From contig JAILMY010000212.1 of NCBI GenBank assembly GCA_024692165.1, positions 1 through 38,518 on the forward strand: a stretch of 38,518 bases of DNA. Direction: 5' to 3'. Below are positions 16,782 through 24,671 of this stretch, one piece after another. Numbering within the stretch: the stretch's first letter is position 1; each line of letters opens with the position of its first letter. The translations under genes and the position numbers were made by a program. The stretch is from Butyrivibrio sp. (lineage in GTDB: Bacteria > Bacillota > Clostridia > Lachnospirales > Lachnospiraceae). Under the pieces are notes generated by a model, which searched no databases, was not told where the DNA came from, and was given only the letters and a program-made list of their open reading frames with translations.

Positions 16782-16973
16782 GTGTTTAGCTCTTTGAATG
16801 TAATAGCTATCAGAATTGTATCAGCAAGAGTTGAGGGCTTTGCATTTATATATTTCTCAAATGCAGAGGTTCTTCAGGAGGTTCAGACTCCTGAAAACAT
16901 CTCTTCAGCACAAAGAAGGCTGAGCAGTAAATACAATCTGCGGATTGCTTATGAAAATTTAATAAAAAAATAA
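16782..16973 (+). CDS. Possible small protein, 63 residues
   Basis: An open frame starting with GTG at 16782 and ending directly before the terminator at 16977. From about residue 10 on (IRIVSARVEGFAFIYF ... NLRIAYENLIKK) the codon choice (GAG, CAG, AGA, CTT) resembles the neighbours, and the composition looks protein-like. No ribosome site is convincing, no other start is better, and I do not recognise the product. It might be the end of the operon or an eroded remnant. Otherwise 16773-17112 holds only the terminator and the pilT promoter. Confidence 0.35.
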   Translation: MFSSLNVIAIRIVSARVEGFAFIYFSNAEVLQEVQTPENISSAQRRLSSKYNLRIAYENLIKK

Positions 16974-16976
16974 GAA

Positions 16977-17025
16977 TCGGACACTTTGCGAAAACTAGAG
17001 CTTTTGCGGAGTGTCCGACTTTTTT
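16977..17025 (+). terminator. Intrinsic terminator of the hemW-pepF operon
   Basis: TCGGACACT (16977-16985) pairs with AGTGTCCGA (17010-17018); inside, TTGCGAAAA can pair with TTTTGCGG through wobbles, giving a near 18-bp hairpin, followed by TTTTTT (17020-17025). Confidence 0.85.
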
Positions 17026-17041
17026 GAGATATGTATTCGCG

Positions 17042-17070
17042 TTGATTTTTTATCGCTTAAGCACCATAAT
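17042..17070 (+). promoter_or_regulatory. Predicted sigma-A promoter of pilT
   Basis: TTGATT (17042-17047), 17-bp spacer, CATAAT (17065-17070), 43 bp before the pilT start codon. Confidence 0.5.
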
Positions 17071-17112
17071 TAATGAACGGGACGTTTTTATTCATCTTAA
17101 GGAGATTTTGCT

Positions 17113-18174
17113 ATGTCAGTGATCCAGGATATTCTTAGTAAGGCAAAAGAGCAGGGAGCATCAGACGTTCATGTAACAGTCGGACTTCCTCCCAAAATGC
17201 GTCTTAACGGCAAACTGATTCCCATGGAAGAATTTGGCAAGATGCTGCCTCCCGATACTTTGGCCATTGCCGATGAGATCATGAATGACAAGCAACGGGA
17301 AAAGCTGGAAGAAAACGGACAGCACGATATGTCTTTTTCCATCCCCGGTGTAGGAAGATACAGACTTAATGTGTTCAAGCAGCGTGGATCTATCGCCATG
17401 GCTTTCCGTGTGGTTGCATCGGAGATTCCTTCCGCTGAGAGTTTGGGAATTCCTGAAGCTGTTTCAGCTCTTTATAGGAAAAAAAGAGGACTGGTGCTGG
17501 TTACAGGTCCTACCGGAAGCGGTAAGTCTACAACACTGGCATCCATCATTGATACAATAAATAACAACAGGGAAGCTCATGTAATTACCCTTGAGGATCC
17601 TATTGAGTTTACATATCAGCATAGAATGTCCATTGTTAATCAGCGAGAGATCGGCACGGATTCAAATTCCTATGCCAATGCCTTGAGAGCGGCTCTTCGT
17701 GAGGACCCGGACGTTATCCTAGTGGGCGAGATGAGAGATCTGGAGACCATCAGTACCGCTATTACAGCGGCTGAGACCGGACACCTGGTTCTTTCTTCTG
17801 TACATACCATCGGAGCCAGCAACACCGTGGACCGACTTATCGATGTTTTCCCGTCTCATCAGCAGCAGCAGATCAGAATCCAGCTGGCCAGCGTTCTTGA
17901 GGCGGTAGTATCACAGCAGCTTATCCCTGCCACTGACGGAGTATCCAGAATAGCCGCCTTTGAGGTCCTTCAGGTTAACAGTGCTGTAAGAAACCTTATT
18001 CGTGAAGGAAAGTCCCACCAGCTGCTGACAGTAATGCAGACCAACAGAAAGCTTGGCATGATCTCCATGGATGACGCAATTTTGGAACTTTACAAAGAGC
18101 AGAGGATCACAAGAGAAATGGCGATTCAGTTTGCTCAGGATCCGGATACTATGCAGATGAAGATGCTTCGATGA
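17113..18174 (+). CDS. pilT: PilT-type twitching/retraction ATPase
   Basis: The 353-residue hexameric secretion-type ATPase has Walker A GPTGSGKST (residues 132-140), the Asp box TLEDPIEF, Walker B VILVGEMRD and the His box GHLVLSSVHT. The PilT-specific C-terminal AVRNLIREGK segment is also present. It lacks the long N-terminal domain of PilB. PilT powers retraction of type IV pili. AAGGAG lies upstream of the ATG. It stands alone between its own promoter and terminator with no pilin, PilB or PilC gene in this window, so its partner machinery must be elsewhere, or it serves another motor. Confidence 0.9.
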   Translation: MSVIQDILSKAKEQGASDVHVTVGLPPKMRLNGKLIPMEEFGKMLPPDTLAIADEIMNDKQREKLEENGQHDMSFSIPGVGRYRLNVFKQRGSIAMAFRVVASEIPSAESLGIPEAVSALYRKKRGLVLVTGPTGSGKSTTLASIIDTINNNREAHVITLEDPIEFTYQHRMSIVNQREIGTDSNSYANALRAALREDPDVILVGEMRDLETISTAITAAETGHLVLSSVHTIGASNTVDRLIDVFPSHQQQQIRIQLASVLEAVVSQQLIPATDGVSRIAAFEVLQVNSAVRNLIREGKSHQLLTVMQTNRKLGMISMDDAILELYKEQRITREMAIQFAQDPDTMQMKMLR

Positions 18175-18267
18175 CCTTGGCAAAATAGCGAAAAATCGGT
18201 AAAAAATTTAGTGGTTGTCAACTTTAAAGTCTTGAAGTAAAATCATTTAGTTGATGTAGTAAAATGC

Positions 18268-18308
18268 ACTGGAGTGCTGATTGAAATTTATCAGCACTCC
18301 GGTTTTTT
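18268..18308 (+). terminator. Intrinsic terminator of pilT
   Basis: ACTGGAGTGCTGAT (18268-18281) pairs with ATCAGCACTCCGGT (18290-18303) with one G-T wobble, followed by a T run. Confidence 0.9.
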
Positions 18309-18377
18309 ATGTAATGAGAAATTGATATGTTACCGGCTGTATTTGCCGGGATTATCTACCTAAATCGGAGTTATTTT

Positions 18378-19748
18378 ATGAAAGAAAGAGAATCAATCGG
18401 CAGTAGATTAGGATTTATCCTGTTATCGGCAGGATGTGCCATAGGAATTGGAAATGTATGGAGATTTCCGTATATGGTGGGAGAAAACGGCGGCGGACTT
18501 TTTGTTATCGCTTATGTGGTATTTCTCCTGGCACTGGGTGTGCCTATCATGACAATGGAATACGCCATCGGACGAGCAAGTCGTGTAAGTATTTTATCGG
18601 CTTACAAAATGCTTGAACCAAAGGGCTCGAAGTGGCATATGTTCGGATATTTTGCCATCGCCGGCAACTATCTTCTGCTTATGTTTTATTCCGTTGTTTC
18701 AGGTTGGATCCTCAGATATTTTGTCATGGAGGTCATGGGTGCTTTTGACAATAAGACTCCTGATGCAATTTCGGCCATGTACGGCGAGATGATGGAAAGC
18801 CCGGTCACGCTGATTTTCTTTATGGCAGTTACAATGGTGATCACAATTACCGTAACTTCCATGGGACTTCAGAAGGGTGTTGAGAGAGTGACCAAAATCA
18901 TGATGATAGCTCTTATAGTTATCATGGTATTTTTGGGGATCAGATCCCTGACCCTGCCAAATGCGGCAGAGGGAGTAAAATTCTACCTGATGCCAAACGT
19001 TGATAATATCAAAAAGGTTGGTCTTGGAAATGTGCTTTACGGTGCCCTGAATCAGAGTTTCTTTACCCTGAGCCTTGGTATCGGCAGCATGGAGATATTC
19101 GGAAGTTATATCAAGAAGGAAAAGAGCCTTTTAGGCGAGGCACTTTTAGTTGCTGGGCTTGATACTTTCGTAGCCATCGTTGCAGGTCTTATCATAATCC
19201 CTGCATGCTTTGCCTACGGAGTTGCCCCTGACAAAGGACCAAGCCTTATTTTCCTGACCCTGCCCAATGTGTTTACTTCCATGAAGGGCGGAAGAATGCT
19301 GGGAAGTCTCTTTTTCCTGTTCATGTATTTTGCAGCTCTTTCAACTATGATCGGTGTGTTTGAAAACGATGTCAGCTTTTCTATAGATCTTTTTGGAAGC
19401 GACAGGAAGAAAGCTGCCCTCATTGCAGGAATTGTGATAACACTTGGCTCAGTTCCGTGTGCTCTTGGATTCAACGTATGGAGCAGCTTTGAGCCACTTA
19501 AGGCAGGAAACGTGATCATGGATTTGGAGGACTTTATCGTAAGTAACCTTCTTCTTCCGATTGGCGCCCTTATAAGCTGTCTTTTCTGCACCTGCAGATA
19601 CGGATGGGGCTTTGACAAGTACATGGCAGAGGTCAACAGCGGCACAGGACTTAAGATAAACAAGTCCTTTAAATGGTACTTTATGATCGTTCTTCCTGTA
19701 ATACTGGTGTTCCTTGCTGTTTATGGACTTATTAGCTACTTCAAATAA
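18378..19748 (+). CDS. Neurotransmitter:sodium symporter (SNF) family transporter
   Basis: I choose ATG 18378 (CGGAG upstream, start MKERESIGSRLGF), giving 456 residues; the longer frame from 18327 lacks a ribosome site. The first helix has the family signature GCAIGIGNVWRFPY followed by ENGGG, which forms the substrate and sodium site. About eleven hydrophobic spans follow, the number typical of bacterial members (LeuT/TnaT/MhsT group). Substrates of bacterial members are usually amino acids; the specific one cannot be read here. Single gene, flanked by terminators on both sides. Confidence 0.92.
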   Translation: MKERESIGSRLGFILLSAGCAIGIGNVWRFPYMVGENGGGLFVIAYVVFLLALGVPIMTMEYAIGRASRVSILSAYKMLEPKGSKWHMFGYFAIAGNYLLLMFYSVVSGWILRYFVMEVMGAFDNKTPDAISAMYGEMMESPVTLIFFMAVTMVITITVTSMGLQKGVERVTKIMMIALIVIMVFLGIRSLTLPNAAEGVKFYLMPNVDNIKKVGLGNVLYGALNQSFFTLSLGIGSMEIFGSYIKKEKSLLGEALLVAGLDTFVAIVAGLIIIPACFAYGVAPDKGPSLIFLTLPNVFTSMKGGRMLGSLFFLFMYFAALSTMIGVFENDVSFSIDLFGSDRKKAALIAGIVITLGSVPCALGFNVWSSFEPLKAGNVIMDLEDFIVSNLLLPIGALISCLFCTCRYGWGFDKYMAEVNSGTGLKINKSFKWYFMIVLPVILVFLAVYGLISYFK

Positions 19749-19778
19749 TCCGGATATCATATAGGATGAATAGTATTG

Positions 19779-19819
19779 ATCCCGGTCTTCGTAAATCTTG
19801 CGGAGACCGGGATTTTTTT
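19779..19819 (+). terminator. Intrinsic terminator of the SNF transporter gene
   Basis: ATCCCGGTCT (19779-19788) pairs perfectly with AGACCGGGAT (19804-19813), followed by seven T. Confidence 0.9.
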
Positions 19820-19859
19820 ATCTCCAATAATTCGAAATGTTCATGACATAAATTCGTGC

Positions 19860-19889
19860 TTGCCAAGGACAAAATGATTGTAGTAGAAT
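19860..19889 (+). promoter_or_regulatory. Possible promoter of the comM-dprA operon
   Basis: TTGCCA (19860-19865), 18-bp spacer, TAGAAT (19884-19889). This would leave an mRNA leader of about 130 nt containing a small hairpin (GCAGA/TCTGC near 19931-19945). Confidence 0.35.
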
Positions 19890-20025
19890 AGCCAAGTCGA
19901 ATTTGTCTATAAATCAATATTTTTATGAATGCAGATTTCTCTGCAGAAATTCCCAAATTTTTTTGGAATACGTTAGTTTACGGCACGCAGCCTTTTTGCG
20001 CGCTTTTGGATTTGAAAGGAAAAAT

Positions 20026-21597
20026 ATGATCAGTTCAGTAGTATCAGGGGCTGTTCATGGCATTTCATCCTATCTGATGCAGATTGAGGTGGATATGTCT
20101 GACGGCCTGCCTGGATTTAATATGGTTGGCTTTTTAAGCAGCGAGGTCAAGGAGACAATACACAGGGTCAAGGTGGCCATCAAGAATAACGGCATCAAGC
20201 TGCCACCTTCAAAATTTACAATCAATCTGTCTCCGGCGGATATCAAGAAGGAAGGAGTCATTGTGGACCTGCCGGTGGCGGTTGGTATCCTGGTGGCCAT
20301 GGGTGAAATCAGGGAAAAGAGCCTTGAAGGCACGCTAATCCTTGGAGAACTGGGCCTTGACGGGGATGTGAAGCACATTAAAGGAACACTGCCCATTGTG
20401 CAGAAGGCCAAAGAGAGCGGGTTTAAGACCGTTATCCTTCCAAGGGCCAATGCCAGAGAGGGAGCGGTTATTGACGGCATCAGGATTATAGGGGTTGAGA
20501 CTCTTGGCGAAGTTATCGCATACCTTGGAGCGGAAGATGACAAGGAGAAAGACCTGCTGATACCCCCTACAAGGGTTGATATAGGAGCTCTTTTCAGGGA
20601 TGTGGAAGTGGAGCAGACCAAGGAGGATTTTGCCGATATCAATGGTCAGGCAGCAGTTAAAAGAGCTGTGGAGATAGCAGCGGCAGGCTTCCATCACATT
20701 TTGGTGGTTGGACCTCCCGGATCCGGAAAGAGTATGGTAGCCAAGAGAATCCCAACAATTCTGCCACCACTTTCTGTAAATGAAAGCCTTGAGGTTTCAA
20801 CAATTTATTCTGTAGCCGGAATGCTGGGGGAGAACGATTCTCTGATAACAAAAAGGCCCTTTGTAGCTCCCCATCACATGATAACTGAAACGGCTCTTGT
20901 TGGAGGTGGACAGGTCCCAAGACCCGGAGTTATTTCCCTGGCTCACAGGGGAGTTCTTTTCCTTGATGAAATGCCTGAATTTCCCAGGGCCAAGCTGGAT
21001 ATGCTTCGTCAGCCCATCGAGGATCGAAAGATAAACATTGTCAGGAGTCGTGGCAACTTCACTTATCCTGCGGACTTTCAATTAGTAGGGGCCCTGAACC
21101 CTTGTCCCTGTGGCTATTTTCCGGACAGAAACAAATGTAAATGTACACCAAACGAGATCAGAAGATATCTTGGAAGAATATCGGGGCCAATTCTGGACAG
21201 AATCGATATCTGTATCGAGGCTCCGAGGGTTGATATCTCCGATCTTACAGAGAAGACCAGGAGTATAAATGAATCCAGTGCCACTATTAGGAAGAGGGTC
21301 ATGCGGGCCAGGGAGATCCAGGAAAAGAGATTTGCCGGAACGGAGCTTAAGTTCAACAGTGAGATGTCACCGAAGGATATCAGGAAATACTGCAAACTTG
21401 GTCCAAGGGAGGAAAGCTATTTGGAGGATGCTTTTTGCAGAATGGAGCTTAGCGCCAGGGCCTATCACAAAATACTCAGGGTGGCCAGGACCATCGCGGA
21501 TATTGACGGATCGGAAAATATTCAGCAGATTCATCTGTGTGAAGCACTTAGTTACCGGCTTACAGATGGCAAATACTGGCATCAAAATGAAGAATGA
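20026..21597 (+). CDS. comM: YifB/ComM family Mg-chelatase-like AAA+ ATPase
   Basis: ATG 20026 follows GAAAGGA and gives 523 residues; the 41-codon extension upstream is AT-rich and lacks a ribosome site. The N-terminal ChlI-like domain carries the start SSVVSGAVHGISSYLMQIEV. The AAA+ core has Walker A VVGPPGSGKSM and Walker B VLFLDEMPEF, followed by a cysteine cluster (NPCPCGYFP, NKCKC) and DRIDICIE. ComM is a branch-migration helicase that promotes integration of transforming DNA in Vibrio; in Firmicutes the role is inferred. It is 45 bp from dprA, a functionally matching partner. Confidence 0.92.
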   Translation: MISSVVSGAVHGISSYLMQIEVDMSDGLPGFNMVGFLSSEVKETIHRVKVAIKNNGIKLPPSKFTINLSPADIKKEGVIVDLPVAVGILVAMGEIREKSLEGTLILGELGLDGDVKHIKGTLPIVQKAKESGFKTVILPRANAREGAVIDGIRIIGVETLGEVIAYLGAEDDKEKDLLIPPTRVDIGALFRDVEVEQTKEDFADINGQAAVKRAVEIAAAGFHHILVVGPPGSGKSMVAKRIPTILPPLSVNESLEVSTIYSVAGMLGENDSLITKRPFVAPHHMITETALVGGGQVPRPGVISLAHRGVLFLDEMPEFPRAKLDMLRQPIEDRKINIVRSRGNFTYPADFQLVGALNPCPCGYFPDRNKCKCTPNEIRRYLGRISGPILDRIDICIEAPRVDISDLTEKTRSINESSATIRKRVMRAREIQEKRFAGTELKFNSEMSPKDIRKYCKLGPREESYLEDAFCRMELSARAYHKILRVARTIADIDGSENIQQIHLCEALSYRLTDGKYWHQNEE

Positions 21598-21642
21598 ATG
21601 GCTCTATGGGAACACAAGCGTTAAGAAATGAAAGGAAGTTTT

Positions 21643-22815
21643 ATGAATGAAATAACAGAAAATCAGTATGCCCACTGGCTGTTTAATTTAAGCGGCTTTG
21701 GGAATACGACTATAGATAAGCTGCTCAGTACCGGTCTTAGCTGCAGTGAAATATATGAGAATAAGGGAAAGGAATTTGCCGGAATCCTGACCTCCAGGCA
21801 GATTAAGACCTTTGATGAAACGAAGCATATATGGAATTTCGAAAAGGAGGCAAAAAAGCTTGCGGATAAAGGTATTATCTTTGTGCCTAGGATAGATGAG
21901 CGTTTTCCGGATAAACTCAAAAATATCCTTAACGCTCCCTTTGCTCTGTATCTTAAGGGGGAGCTTCCAAATCCGTCAAAGCCGTCTGTTGCCATTATCG
22001 GAGCCAGGATGTGCTCTGAATACGGGAGATATATGGCCCGGAATTTTGGAAGAGGACTGGCCCTCGCAGGGGTACAGGTCATAAGCGGAATGGCAAGAGG
22101 GATTGACGGAGTCAGTCAGAAAGCAGCGCTGGCAGCCGGGGGAAAATCCTTTGGAATAGTGGGAAACGGAGTGGATGTATGCTATCCGGAGGAAAATATT
22201 GATATCTATGAGGAGCTTTGCTGCAACGGCGGTGTGATCTCAGAATTTCCACCGGGAACTATGCCAAAGGCCAGTTTTTTTCCCATGCGTAACAGGATTA
22301 TCAGTGGTCTTGCGGACATTATTCTTGTTATTGAGGCCAGGGAGAAGTCCGGAACCCAGATAACTGTAGATACTGCCCTTGAGCAGGGAAGGGAGGTTCT
22401 GGCTGTTCCCGGAAGAGCCACTGACAGACTCAGCGACGGCTGTAATCTTATGATCAGTCAGGGCGCAGGAGTGGCACTGGATGTACAGGATGTGCTGGAT
22501 CGCATTCACGTAATTGAGGGTGAAAATGAAGAAAAGATTACTGCCAGCGCAACAACAAAGTTTTCTCCCAGTGAAAGCGCAACAACTGAAAATGCTGCCG
22601 AAGAGATTCTCGCAAATGGAGGAGTGGAGCGAACTTTGGAAGACCACATCCTTGAGATCCTCGATGTAATCCCACTTTCAACGTCATATATAATGGAAGA
22701 GCTTGAAAAGAGGAATGTGGATGTGACAGTGCCGACTCTTCTCATGACTTTGACAGAAATGGTTTATAAAGGATTGGTTTCGCAAAACGGAGCATATTTC
22801 CTCAAAGCATCATAA
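21643..22815 (+). CDS. dprA: DprA/Smf DNA-processing protein, RecA loader
   Basis: AAAGGAAG at 21631-21638 fits the ATG at 21643 (390 residues) better than 21628. An N-terminal SAM-like helical region is followed by the Rossmann-type DprA core with AIIGARMCSEYG, VISGMARGID, EFPPGTMP and FFPMRNRIISGL. A C-terminal winged-helix domain (residues about 325-390) lies behind a variable linker. DprA binds incoming single strands and loads RecA during transformation. Cotranscribed with comM. The stop codon is followed by the 371-bp regulatory spacer of the sugar operon, without an obvious terminator. Confidence 0.94.
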   Translation: MNEITENQYAHWLFNLSGFGNTTIDKLLSTGLSCSEIYENKGKEFAGILTSRQIKTFDETKHIWNFEKEAKKLADKGIIFVPRIDERFPDKLKNILNAPFALYLKGELPNPSKPSVAIIGARMCSEYGRYMARNFGRGLALAGVQVISGMARGIDGVSQKAALAAGGKSFGIVGNGVDVCYPEENIDIYEELCCNGGVISEFPPGTMPKASFFPMRNRIISGLADIILVIEAREKSGTQITVDTALEQGREVLAVPGRATDRLSDGCNLMISQGAGVALDVQDVLDRIHVIEGENEEKITASATTKFSPSESATTENAAEEILANGGVERTLEDHILEILDVIPLSTSYIMEELEKRNVDVTVPTLLMTLTEMVYKGLVSQNGAYFLKAS

Positions 22816-22861
22816 ACCGGAAAGACTATCGAAATATCGTTAAAAACGTCGAAAAATGGCT

Positions 22862-23159
22862 GTTTTACGGTAAAACGATTACCAAATTACGGATTCCAAA
22901 TTGTAAAAGCTTTACCGCGCAAAATTTGCACATTTAAAATCGCCGCAAGCGCAGTAATCGCCTGTTTTAGCGTGTGCACCCGATTGCGCAAAACGTTTCC
23001 GGTAACGCTACCGAAAACGTTACCGGCGAAAAAGTCAATGTGAAAGATGCACAAAATCACGTACGTTATATCATACATTATGCTTTATTGACAAAAAAAT
23101 GCACAAAGCATATGCTTTTAATTAGAGCAACCGTTTGCGCAAATTGTTGCGCAGCGCAA
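22862..23159 (+). promoter_or_regulatory. Multi-operator control region of the sugar operon
   Basis: No credible gene lies between 22816 and 23186. The spacer holds a perfect palindrome GTTTTAC-G-GTAAAAC (22862-22876) and two copies of AAAACGTT(T/A)CCGG (22990-23002 and 23014-23026, 24 bp apart), within which CCGGTAACG (22999-23007) pairs with CGTTACCGG (23018-23026). TTGCGCAA also occurs at 22984-22991. Downstream of the promoter are TTTGCGCAAA (23134-23143) and TTGCGC-A-GCGCAA (23147-23159). LacI-family proteins bind symmetric sites with central CG, and a LacI-type gene lies in this operon, so at least some are probably its operators. Confidence 0.6.
23088..23116 (+). promoter_or_regulatory. 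Sigma-A promoter of the sugar operon
   Basis: TTGACA (23088-23093), 17-bp spacer, TATGCT (23111-23116). The predicted start near 23123 puts the two GCGC palindromes at about +11 to +36, a classic repressor position, and the AAAACGTT repeats about 100-130 bp upstream. Confidence 0.65.
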
Positions 23160-23186
23160 TGAATCATTTTTTATGGAGGAATAAAA

Positions 23187-24518
23187 ATGAAAAAGAAATT
23201 GGTATCTGTTTTATTATCAGCTGCTATGGGCGCTTCTCTTCTTGCAGGATGCGGAGCACAGGAAGCAGCAGAGACAGCACAGGATGCAGCTGAAACAGTT
23301 CAGGAAGCTGCAGAGACAGTTCAGGAAACTGCTACAGAAGTTGCAGAGACAGCTCAGGAAGCAGCTGAGGAGATCACAGACTATGGCACAGGCGAGATCA
23401 AGGTCTGGGTTGCTGATAACGTAGTGGATTTCACAAAGGGTGAGATCGACCAGTTCATGGCTGAGAACCCACAGTTTGCCGGCTACACAGTAACAGTAGA
23501 GGCTGTTGGTGAAGGTGATGCAGCAGGAAACATGATCACAGACGTTACGGCTGGTGCCGATATCTACGGATTCGCACAGGACCAGACAGCAAGACTTGTT
23601 GCAGCAGGTGCTCTTGAGGAGGTTGCTCCTGAGAACGTTGATGCAATCAAGAACGATAACGCAACAGGCGCAGTTGTAGCTGCTACAGTTGGTGATACAC
23701 TTTATGCTTATCCTATGACAGCAGATAACGGATATTTCCTTTACTATGATAAGAGTGTTGTAACAGATCCTTCTACACTTGAGGGAATTATTGAGCAGTG
23801 CGAAGCAGCAGGCAAGAACTTCTACATGGATCTTACAGGCTGGTACCAGGTAGCTTTCTTCTTTGGAACAGGCTGCACACTTACATTTGATTCAGACAAC
23901 GATGGTAACTTCACAGGATGCACAATGGACTACGATTCAGATAAGGGTCTTGTAGCTCTTAACGAGATGATCGAACTTGCTGGTTCTAAGTCATTCCAGC
24001 CTGGTTCTTCAGCAGGTGATGCTGTAAACTATGCAGCAATTATCGATGGAACATGGGATGCTGGAACAGTTAAGGATTTCCTTGGCGACAACTATGCATG
24101 CGCTAAGCTTCCTACATTCACAGGTTCTGATGGAAAGACATACCAGATGAGCGGCTTCAACGGATGTAAGCTCCTTGGTGTTAAGCCTCAGGAAGATGAG
24201 AACAAGCTTGCAGTATGTGATGCTCTTGCACAGTACCTTACAAGCGAGAAGGTTCAGCTTGACAGATACAATGCAGTTCAGTGGGGTCCTTCAAACCTTA
24301 AGGCTCAGTCAGACAGCGCTGTAAAGGCTGACGAAGCTCTTTCAGCTCTTTCAGAGCAGTTTGCTTACACAATTCCTCAGGGTCAGTATCCTGGTGACTA
24401 CTGGTCAAACGCAGAGGCTCTTGCAGGCGATGCACAGACAAAGCTTCAGGGCGCTTCAGAGGATGATGTAAAGGCAGCTCTTAAGAGCTTCCAGGATACA
24501 GTATCTGCACTTAGGTAA
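23187..24518 (+). CDS. Sugar ABC transporter substrate-binding lipoprotein (MalE/GanS type)
   Basis: A 443-residue lipoprotein precursor: signal MKKKLVSVLLSAAMGASLLAG with lipidated C22, then a linker of about 40 residues built from seven-residue repeats (AAETVQE and variants), then a family 1-type binding protein domain (from GEIKVWVADNVVDF; ADIYGFAQDQ; ADNGYFLYYDKS; C-terminal PQGQYPGDYWSNAE). It captures an oligosaccharide outside the membrane and delivers it to the permeases. GGAGG lies upstream of the ATG. Codon choice is strongly biased, as in highly expressed genes. The permeases, regulator and GH35 enzyme downstream suggest galactose-containing oligosaccharides, by analogy with the gan operon of Bacillus subtilis. 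Confidence 0.92.
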   Translation: MKKKLVSVLLSAAMGASLLAGCGAQEAAETAQDAAETVQEAAETVQETATEVAETAQEAAEEITDYGTGEIKVWVADNVVDFTKGEIDQFMAENPQFAGYTVTVEAVGEGDAAGNMITDVTAGADIYGFAQDQTARLVAAGALEEVAPENVDAIKNDNATGAVVAATVGDTLYAYPMTADNGYFLYYDKSVVTDPSTLEGIIEQCEAAGKNFYMDLTGWYQVAFFFGTGCTLTFDSDNDGNFTGCTMDYDSDKGLVALNEMIELAGSKSFQPGSSAGDAVNYAAIIDGTWDAGTVKDFLGDNYACAKLPTFTGSDGKTYQMSGFNGCKLLGVKPQEDENKLAVCDALAQYLTSEKVQLDRYNAVQWGPSNLKAQSDSAVKADEALSALSEQFAYTIPQGQYPGDYWSNAEALAGDAQTKLQGASEDDVKAALKSFQDTVSALR

Positions 24519-24520
24519 TC

Positions 24521-24596
24521 ACTTGGCGAGGTTTTTTCGAGCCTAGTGTACTACCTAGTTCTGGCGAGCACGAAGTGCGAGAGCAGAACTTCCTTG
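24521..24596 (+). repeat. Tandem-hairpin intercistronic element, copy A
   Basis: Hairpin I: ACTTGGC (24521-24527) pairs with GCCTAGT (24541-24547) with one T-T mismatch, enclosing GAGG, a T run and CGA. Hairpin II: GTTCTG (24558-24563) pairs with CAGAAC (24584-24589); an internal loop of GCGA opposite GAGAG leads to the inner stem GCAC/GTGC closed by a GAA triloop. The tail TTCCTTG is at 24590-24596. Lies between the binding protein gene and its terminator hairpin. Confidence 0.75.
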
Positions 24597-24615
24597 GAAA
24601 TAAAGGAAAATTAAT

Positions 24616-24648
24616 ACCGGCAGGAGCTTTGCCTTCTGCCGGTTTTTT
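24616..24648 (+). terminator. Terminator or attenuator hairpin between binding protein and permease genes
   Basis: ACCGGCAG (24616-24623) pairs with CTGCCGGT (24636-24643), followed by TTTTT. Partial termination here would give more binding protein than permease, as is common in such operons. Confidence 0.8.
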
Positions 24649-24671
24649 AAAAAACAAGTGGAGGAATCTAC

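Noticed and set aside
22974-23162. Open frame of 62 codons in the spacer before the sugar operon
   Set aside because: It runs through the operators and the promoter at 23088-23116, has no ribosome site and random-looking composition.
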